NCBI GenBank assembly: GCA_032622095.1
Contig: CP136061.1
Span: 42,911,797-42,975,796, forward strand
Length of the DNA: 64,000 bases
Direction of reading: 5' to 3'
From: Siphonodentalium dalli
Lineage: Eukaryota; Mollusca; Scaphopoda; Gadilida; Siphonodentaliidae
Part shown: positions 57,392 through 64,000 of the stretch, in pieces
How the letters are laid out: each line of letters starts with the position of its first letter
Position numbering within the stretch: position 1 is the stretch's first letter
The notes under the pieces: model-generated
Told to the model about the DNA's origin: nothing
Database searches by the model: none
The model's input: the letters and a program-made list of their open reading frames with translations, nothing else
Program-made: the position numbers and the translations under genes

Positions 57392-59034
57392 GGGGCTCCG
57401 AGTTGAATAAGACTCTAAAAACAGTCGCTTCCGAAATTACACCAATGCTGACAAAACTCTTTCAATCCTCAATCAACCAAGGGAAAATACCAACTGACTG
57501 GAAAGAGGCATATATCACCCCATTGTACAAGAAAGGAGACAAAACATCTTAATCAAATTACCGTCCAGTATCTTTAACATCAATCTGCAGCAAACTTCTA
57601 GAACATATAATTCACCACCACCTAATCAGTTATCTGGAATCAAACGACCAGTTAACAAACTTTCAACATGGCTTCAGAAAGAACAGATCATGTGAAACTC
57701 AACTTCTCTTGACGGTGGATGACCTAGCAAGAGGACTATTTAAGGCGAACAGATCGACGCGGCACTACTCGACTTCTCCAAGGCATTCGACAAGGTACCG
57801 CATCAGAGGTTATTACAAAAGTGCGCAGGACATGGCATAAATGACAACATCTTGGAATGGATAAAGGATTTTCTCTCAAACAGAACCCAGAGAGTCATCT
57901 TAGAAGGCCATCTCTCCGAAGCAACATCTGTAACATCAGGAGTACCACAAGGAAGAGTTATGGGACCATTACTGTTCCTTATCTACATCAACGACCTTCC
58001 CAAATGTGTGACAGCTACACCCCGCTTGTTTGCAGATGACTGCTTGTTGTACAGGACAGTAAAATCAAAAAAAGACGCTAAACTGCTCCAGGAAGACCTT
58101 GACAACCTTCAACTTTGGGAAAAGAAGTGGCAAATGGAATTCAATGCGGACAAATGCGAGATCATACGTATAACAAACAAAGGAAACAAAATGTCTTGGA
58201 AGCCCAGTACACCATTCATGGGAAACCACTACGATGTGTGAACTCTGCAAGGTATCTCGGTGTCAACATCAAGGAGGATGTTAGTTGGAATGACCATGTT
58301 TCTAAGATCTGCAAAAAGGCAAATTCTACAACAGCCTTCATTGGAAGAAACTTAACCAACTGCAGCCCTAACATCAAGGAGCAGTGTTACAATGCCATGG
58401 TGCGTCCAATAGTAGAGTACTCATCGACTGTATGGAACCCACACACAGCGGAAAACATCGAGAAACTGGAGAAAGTTCAACTGAGAGCAGCCAGAATGGT
58501 CCAGAACAACTACCAATGGAGGAGCAGCCCAAGAACGATGGTGAAAAACCTTGGATGGAAATCACTTGAAGAAAGACGAAAAGATGCCACCTTGTCTATA
58601 TTCTTCAAGTGTATCAAAGGACTGGTCGTCACAAATCAAGCTACTCCACTCGTGAAGAGCAAAACCAACGCCAGATCACGAGGCCATAACCAGCGCTACA
58701 CTCAGCATCATGTGCGAGTAGATGCATATAAATACTCCTTCTTTCCGTCGGCCATACGGATGTGGAACGCCCTATCTGAAGAGGCAGTGGCTTGCACCTC
58801 CCTGGAAGACTTTCAGAAGGAGATGCTCAAAACAGACTACTGAGGATGACAGAACATATTTTTAAACTCCACTCATGATGATTTTACTTGTAATATACAC
58901 AATCCTTATTTTAAATTCACCAATATTAGATTTTAACGGCATCCTCATCCGCCTGTGCGCACAAATGCGATAATATTCCTACAGAAGCCTTCTGCAGGGA
59001 GTTGCATTTTATTGGAAGAAGAAGAAGAAGAAGA
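57392..59034 (+). mobile_element. LINE-E: CR1/Jockey-type LINE inserted in LINE-C
   Basis: Begins at about GCTCCGAGTTGAATAAG and ends in a (GAA)n tail, GGAAGAAGAAGAAGAAGAAG, immediately followed by LINE-C sequence ACATCCGGGAAAGATTTCTG. It is 5'-truncated: only the polymerase and C-terminal domains are present. A short microsatellite tail in place of poly-A is typical of CR1-like elements (known). Same orientation as its host LINE. Confidence 0.85.
57401..58843 (+). pseudogene. LINE-E reverse transcriptase
   Basis: Blocks in order: DWKEAYITPLYKKGD, SNYRPVSLTSICSKLLEHII, FQHGFRKNRSCETQLL, AALLDFSKAFDKVPHQRLL (motif A), VTSGVPQGRVMGPLLFL (motif B) and PRLFADDCLLYRT (motif C, FADD at 58,029-58,040). 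Then come the thumb and C-terminal blocks YLGVNIKEDVSWNDHV and EYSSTVWNPHTAENIEKLEK, to a stop at 58,843. This set is characteristic of Jockey/CR1-type polymerases and distinct from LINE-B/C. Breaks: a one-base loss near 57,420, TAA at 57,550, and shifts near 57,745 and 58,195. The last 242 codons (58,115-58,843) are intact. Confidence 0.88.
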
Positions 59035-60270
59035 CATCCGGGAAAGATTTCTGCAAGGAACTCGATAGACTTAGCGATTCAGGCGATAGACGAAAGACCT
59101 CTGCAGTACCTTTAAGTTTATTCGCTGATCACTTTAAAGAATTGCAGGATACTGAAAATACTTACGATAATGAGTTTGAAAGCTATGAAGAAACACCAGA
59201 TATGCCAAATCATCTACTTCTTATCTTAATTCAGCAATAACGAACGACGAAGTACGTGCCGCTGTGTATAAATTGCGTAATAACAAGGCACCTGGCTACG
59301 ACACAATCATAAACGAGTATATCAAGTATTCTCTAGACTCAATGTTACCACTATACACCCGATTTTTCAACTTCATTCTTAATTTATGGTATTTCCCCAC
59401 GGAATGGGCTATAGGAATGATTCAACCAATTTACATAAAAGCTGGCAACCCTTAAAGCCCCGACTCGTACCGCGGAATAACGTTATTAAGTTGTCTGTCC
59501 AAAGTTTTCACTGCGATTTTGAACAAACGGCTAACTGCTTACTCAGAAGAAGAAGACTTAGTTGGTAAATTTCAAACAGGTTTTAGGAAGGGACACTCTA
59601 CGATTGATAATATCTTTGTTCTACATAACGTTATTAACCTATATTTGTCTGCAGGACGCAAGCTTTATTGTGCACTAATTGACTTTCGTAAAGCGTTCGA
59701 CCTAGTCGACAGAGGTCGACTCTGACATAAGATGACTGACTTTGGAATTACTGGAAAAATTTTGAAACTTATTAAAAACATGTACAGTAAAATAAAAATT
59801 TGTGTCAAGGGTAATGGCACCCATACCGATTTCTTCGCAAGTACCATATGTCTTTTTCAGGGAGAGATCATGTCGCCGATTTTATTCTCCCTATATATCA
59901 GCGATCTCACTAAATTCATAAAAAAACCTAGGTTATCTAGATGAACTGTTCGTGAACAATGTTGGTGTTTATATTAAACTTCTCTGTCTATTTTATGCTG
60001 ATGACACAGCCTTGTTCGCGGAAACCGAGGACGATATGAATCGCGCGCTACATGCATTCGCAGACTATTCTGAGAGCTGGAAACTCACGGTTAATACTAA
60101 CAAAACAAAAATGATGATTGTTTTGTAAGAAATGGCCAAAGTATAGGCCAATATTCACCTTCAGAGGAATTGAATTAGATGTTGTCAAAGAATTTGTATA
60201 TCTTGGTGTAAAAACAATTTATACGGGCAGATTTTGTAGCTCTATAAGGCGTTCCGTATAAATAGCCACA
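59035..60270 (+). pseudogene. LINE-C reverse transcriptase
   Basis: Resumes after the insertion with GKDFCKELDRLSDSG, matching LINE-B SKDFWKTLNEYS. It continues VRAAVYKLRNNKAPGYD, SYRGITLLSCLSKVFTAILN, TGFRKGHSTIDNIFVLHNVI, YCALIDFRKAFDLVDR (motif A), MSPILFSLYISDL and FYADDTALFAET (YADD at 59,994-60,005). Frame breaks: near 59,235, at about 59,452, a TGA at about 59,722, near 59,945 and around 60,128. Motif B is damaged: LFQGE stands where VRQGE is expected. Confidence 0.85.
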
Positions 60271-60276
60271 AGGGCG

Positions 60277-61205
60277 ATGTATGGCCTACTAAATAGGATG
60301 CGAAAACTTTGTCTTCCACCTGATTTATCCTTAAAGCTTTTTGATAGTATGATTATACCAATATTGTTATATGGCAGTGAGGTATGGTGTATTGAGAAAG
60401 TACACAGTATGGAATCCCTACACATGACATTTTGTAAGATAATACTCGGAATGAAATCTAGTGCACCCAATTATATGATATACGGGGAACTAGGTAGACA
60501 CCCCTTAGTCATAGAAATAAAATGTAAAATTCTTTCTTACTGGTCAAAATTGGTATCCAGTGAAGGGTCAGAAATGGCAAAACACATATGTCTTCTTGTT
60601 AAACTTATATACGATGCAAATCCAAATAAGGCAGGTGACTTTAAATGGCTTGGTTTGGTTGAGAAAACTCTATGCGAGTTGAATTTAAAGGCTAACTGGG
60701 AAATGCAGTCGTCACTAACTCAAGCGGAGATTCGCAATGTTAAATCACTCTTGATAGAGCAGCACTGGCTCAAACTGTTTAATGATATATCAACGTCAGA
60801 CCCATCTAGAGCAGTACTTTACAGTAAAATGAAATCACATTCTGACATCTGTAAATATTTATTGTATTTACCTAAACATCTTTGGCAACAGCTGGTCAAG
60901 ATAAGGACGGCTAACCACAGGCTACCAATTGAAATGAAAAGGTTGAGGAAAAATGACCAAAAAAAATTGCCCTGCGTGCAATTCCGAAGTGGGTGACGAA
61001 TACCACTTTCTCCTTATTTGTGATAAATACAATTGATATACGTGAACGTTATATTCCGAAATACTATTGGGAGAATCCCACTAGAGAGAAACTACATGGC
61101 TTATTATCAATAGAGAATATTTCGCGCTTAAAGCAGGTAGCCATTTATCTTAAAGGGGCACTGTACTCCAATTTCAATAAATTCCCGGTAACAATTGCGA
61201 TCTAA
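60277..61205 (+). pseudogene. LINE-C ORF2 C-terminal domain with zinc knuckle
   Basis: An open stretch of 239 codons (60,277-60,996) contains DSMIIPILLYGSEVW, homologous to the LINE-B EPILLYGSEVW block, and KIRTANHRLPIEMKR, homologous to RLRISNHKLAIEKGR of LINE-D. A frame change near 60,960 leads into CPACNSEVGDEYHFLLIC, a C-x2-C-x8-H-x4-C knuckle. Another shift gives the final RERYIPKYYWENPTREK and ISRLKQVAIYLKGAL to a stop at 61,205. Confidence 0.8.
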
Positions 61206-61965
61206 TATCAATATTATATTTTTAAATAACGTATTTGAGTCGACGATGTCTACTGAAAACGTTCCGGTTAACAGGCTATCATAAAAGTCAAATTGAATTA
61301 TTTAATATAAATGAATTTATGGCTGGAGTCATAAAATGGCGAATTATGCCATTACGAGTTACCGTTCTTGAAATCTCACATGTTGGGTGTCTGCTATCGA
61401 CAGCCGTTTACGACGAACATTATTGAGCTGCGAACAAAACATGTTACATGCAAAAGGAAGTCTCGTTATAACCAATTTGGAAAAAAAGAGAAGAAACAAG
61501 ATTCATAAAGCGTCAAGTATTTTTATAGGGGGTGAGATTGTTCGATGGAAGATATTGCAGGCATCAATTGAACTTCCGGTTCATCCTGCAACTTGCGTCT
61601 TCTCCGGTGAAGGTCAAAAACATGGCAAGTAGTTTGAAATTGTAATATTTTTATTTCCAAGATCAATATTTTCGTCGCTAAATTAGGTTTATACGAAACT
61701 CATATAACACGAACACAATCTAACTTGAAAGTTATGTCAATGGGAGTAAATAAAATTGCCTATCTCTGTGTACAGTACCCCTTTAAGATAGCTTTCAAGG
61801 ACATGAATAAATATAAATAAACAGTAGAGTAATAACTTTGTCCATATTAGAGACAGATAAGTATACATACTAACACATATTATGTAATGCGGAGGTCAGC
61901 TGAGATTATTTATACACATGTACTATTTTTTTGTTGGTTTATAAAGGCATTCATTTTAAATTATG
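61206..61965. other. Unrecognised region after LINE-C
   Basis: May include the LINE-C 3' untranslated region. A frame of 81 codons (61,387-61,632) has no recognisable domain. No tail or target repeat identified. Confidence 0.45.
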
Positions 61966-63075
61966 GCATCTCTCTCTGCGTCTCTCTCTGTGTGTCTCTC
62001 TCTCTCTGTCTCTCTCTCTCTGCGTCTCTCTCTCTCTCTGCGTCTCTCTCTGCGTCTCTCTCTTTGCGTCCCTCTCTCTGCCTCTGCCTCTCTATATATG
62101 CCTCTCTCTCTGCATCTGCCCCTCTCTGCCTCTGTCTGCTCTCTCTCTGCTCTCTCTCTCTCTGCCTGCTCTCTCTGCCTCTCTATCTGCCTATGTCTGC
62201 CCTCTCTCTCTGTCTGCTCTCTGCCTCTACCCTGCCCGCCTCTCTGCATCTGCCTGCTCTCTCCCTCTCCTTCTGTCTGCTGTCTCTCCCTCTCTGCTCT
62301 CTCTATCTGCCTGTTCTCTCTCGCTCTGCCTGCTCCCTCTCTGCCTGCTCTCTCTCGCTCTGCCTGCTCTCTCTCTGCCTGCTCTCTGTCTCATCTCTGC
62401 CTGCTCTCTCTCTGCCTGTCTGCTCTCTCTCTCTGTCTGCTCTCTATCTCCCCTCCATCTCCCACTCTCTCTCTATCTCTCTCTCCTCTCTCTCTCTCTC
62501 TGCCTCTGCATCTCTCTCTGTCTCTCTCTCTCTCTGCCTCCCTCTCGATCTGCCTCTCTCTGCCTCTGCCTCTACCTCTCTCTCTGTCTGCTCTCGATCT
62601 GCTCTCTCTCTGTCTGTCTCTGCCTGCTCTATCTGCCTCTCTCGCTCGCTGCCTCTGTCTGACCTCTCTCTCTCTCTCTGCCTGTTCTCTGCATCTGCCT
62701 GCTCTCTCCCTCTCCTTCTGTCTGCCCTCTCTGTCTGATCTCTCTATCTGCCTGCTCTCTCTCACTGCTCCCTCTCTCTCCCCATCCCTCTCTGCTCTCT
62801 CTCTCTCTCTGCTCTCTCTCTCCCTGCTCTCTCTCCCTCTCTCTCCCACTCCCTCTCCTCTCTCTCTATGCCTCTCTGTGCCTGCCTCTGCCTGCTCTCT
62901 CTCTGTCTGCTCTCTCTCTATCTGCCTACTCTCTGCATGTTCCCTGCCTCTGCCTGCCTCTCTGCATCTGCATGCTCTCTGCCTCTCCCTGCTCCCTCCC
63001 TCTCCCTGCTCTCTCCCTCTCCCTGCTATATATCTCTCTCACTCTCTCTCTCTCTCTCTCTCTCTCGCTCTCGCA
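61966..63075. repeat. CT-rich polypyrimidine tract, 1.1 kb
   Basis: Almost entirely C and T, with G in recurring CTCTCTCTGCCTG / CTCTCTGTCTG patterns and hardly any A; the last part is pure (CT)n before CGCAGATTTTACG. All three plus frames stay open for hundreds of codons (Ser/Leu/Cys-rich) and minus frames read Arg/Glu, so the long open frames are artefacts of composition. Such tracts can form triplex (H-DNA). Confidence 0.97.
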
Positions 63076-64000
63076 GATTTTACGCTCAGCGAGTTGCACG
63101 ACTATAAAACATTTTGCACATCATGACATTTTTGGAAATCGCCAGTTGTTCTAATATTAATGGTGTAATCGCATGGGACCTACTCCATTGACCTGCATTG
63201 AAGACTAAAGAAACAAAATGTGGCTATCCCCTGGGAAACTGTGGATTGATTTCTTTCTAAATATTTTCAAACGTATGCACGCCTTGCATGGGAACCAGTC
63301 CTGCTAGAAACAATTACACCGGTTTGGATCCATGTTTACAACTAATGATTTTCTTATTTTTTTTTTAAGTAAACAAAAACAACCCAACCTCAGAAGAAAA
63401 TGGCGTGCATCTCGCTCGACAACAAATGTGTGATTTTTTAGGTGGATTGGAGGCCATCATAATGTTATTGTGTTGTTTTATTATATATCTAAGCATTAAC
63501 GAAGTTATCGTCGATACTATGTGTGTGAGATGGTAACATCTGGGACTAGTATACACAGGGATAGGCAACACAGCGAATCTCGTGTACATATCGCGGCGGT
63601 TATTGTTATGCTAATTAACTGCGAGAACTACTCGGTGTGCTTGGCGACAAGCAAACAATATGGCGTCGCCCAATGAAGACGACCTGTCAGATTCCCCGAC
63701 GCTGATAAATAAATCTCGCCTACCTTAATCCCACCACATATTGGCATGCAATGTGCATTAATTACATAAAACAAAAGCCTGCGTAAGTCGATGAAGTTCA
63801 TAGATTAACTTAATAGTGGCAACTGTTCATAAAATTAACAAGAACAATTTTGTAACTTAGCGGCAATTAGGTTGTCGAAGGTTAAGTTTTAAGTATGGAA
63901 ATAATATCCCGTATTATATTTGTTTATAAAAGTTAATGGGTACTCACACCTCAAGTATAACTGTAGGTGTGATTAATTCCTTCCATAAACGTTACAAATA
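63076..64000. other. Unrecognised region at right edge
   Basis: No gene, RNA or repeat recognised. Confidence 0.5.

Larger units (their letters stand above)
53650..61205 (+). mobile_element. LINE-C: near full-length decayed LINE, split by a CR1-like LINE
   Basis: Order on the plus strand: ORF1 esterase-like remnant (to about 54,052), Asn/Asp/Ser-rich region (54,077-56,142), AP-endonuclease (56,087-57,390), insertion of another LINE (57,392-59,034), reverse transcriptase (59,035-60,130) and C-terminal domain with zinc knuckle (60,277-61,205). Without the insertion the element is about 5.9 kb, usual for a two-ORF LINE. Its polymerase is clearly related to that of LINE-B. Borders at both ends are uncertain. 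Many frameshifts and stops make it inactive. Confidence 0.8.

Noticed and set aside
61387-61632. 81-codon ORF after LINE-C
   Set aside because: Plausible composition but no recognisable domain, no start context and no splice signals I trust.
61887-63126. Ser/Leu/Cys-rich ORFs up to 387 codons and Arg/Glu-rich minus ORFs
   Set aside because: Caused by the CT-rich tract, which lacks stop codons in all frames.

Overview
This window is eukaryotic (metazoan) repetitive DNA. No intact host protein-coding gene, rRNA gene or functional tRNA gene could be supported. Every recognisable coding segment belongs to a non-LTR retrotransposon (LINE), and all of them carry frameshifts or stops. The mix of LINE types, hAT-like non-autonomous elements, foldback MITEs and long satellites suggests an invertebrate genome, plausibly marine. 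I cannot name the species, and the phylum is only a guess.

Layout. 1-16,179: one continuous 62-bp satellite, running off the left edge, with nested higher-order repeats (about 47 monomers, then 31 monomers, with an 83-monomer super-period). 16,430-18,140: two minisatellites, one rich in GTAC motifs (47/52 bp units) and one of 43-45 bp. 18,140-23,200: mostly unrecognised sequence, a foldback element (19,783-20,642) and a diverged tandem duplication (21,526-22,395). 23,200-27,285: a decayed LINE (LINE-A) broken by a 1,145-bp hAT-like element with an 8-bp target duplication and by a second insertion that carries a tandem of tRNA-like 5' halves. 27,466-29,264: a scrambled inverted repeat whose two arms carry facing TATA/initiator-like promoters. 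29,822-30,360: a 56-60 bp minisatellite. 31,422-34,002: a tRNA-like relic and foldback/MITE elements. 34,386-34,833 and 40,732-44,312: two pieces of a composite repeat made of a CAACGTTGG-rich domain and a 46-bp tandem array of about 67 units. 35,277-38,470: hAT-family copies and relics with long C/G runs. 45,009-47,024: palindrome- and foldback-rich DNA.

47,276-50,760: a minus-strand LINE 3' end split inside its zinc-knuckle codons by a plus-strand LINE (LINE-B), whose 3' region holds about 790 bp of GAT-type trinucleotide repeat. 51,609-52,095: two TA-bounded foldback MITEs. 52,216-52,810: a third hAT-like copy with a 7/8 target duplication. 53,650-61,205: the largest element, LINE-C. It has an esterase-like ORF1 remnant, a long Asn/Asp/Ser-rich region, an AP-endonuclease, a reverse transcriptase and a C-terminal zinc knuckle, and is itself split by a CR1/Jockey-type LINE at about 57,392-59,034. 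61,966-63,075: a 1.1-kb CT-rich polypyrimidine tract.

The organising theme is insertion within insertion. The order of several events can be read from broken codons and target duplications. The satellite, the dense nested elements and the lack of genes fit heterochromatin or pericentromeric DNA; that is inference.
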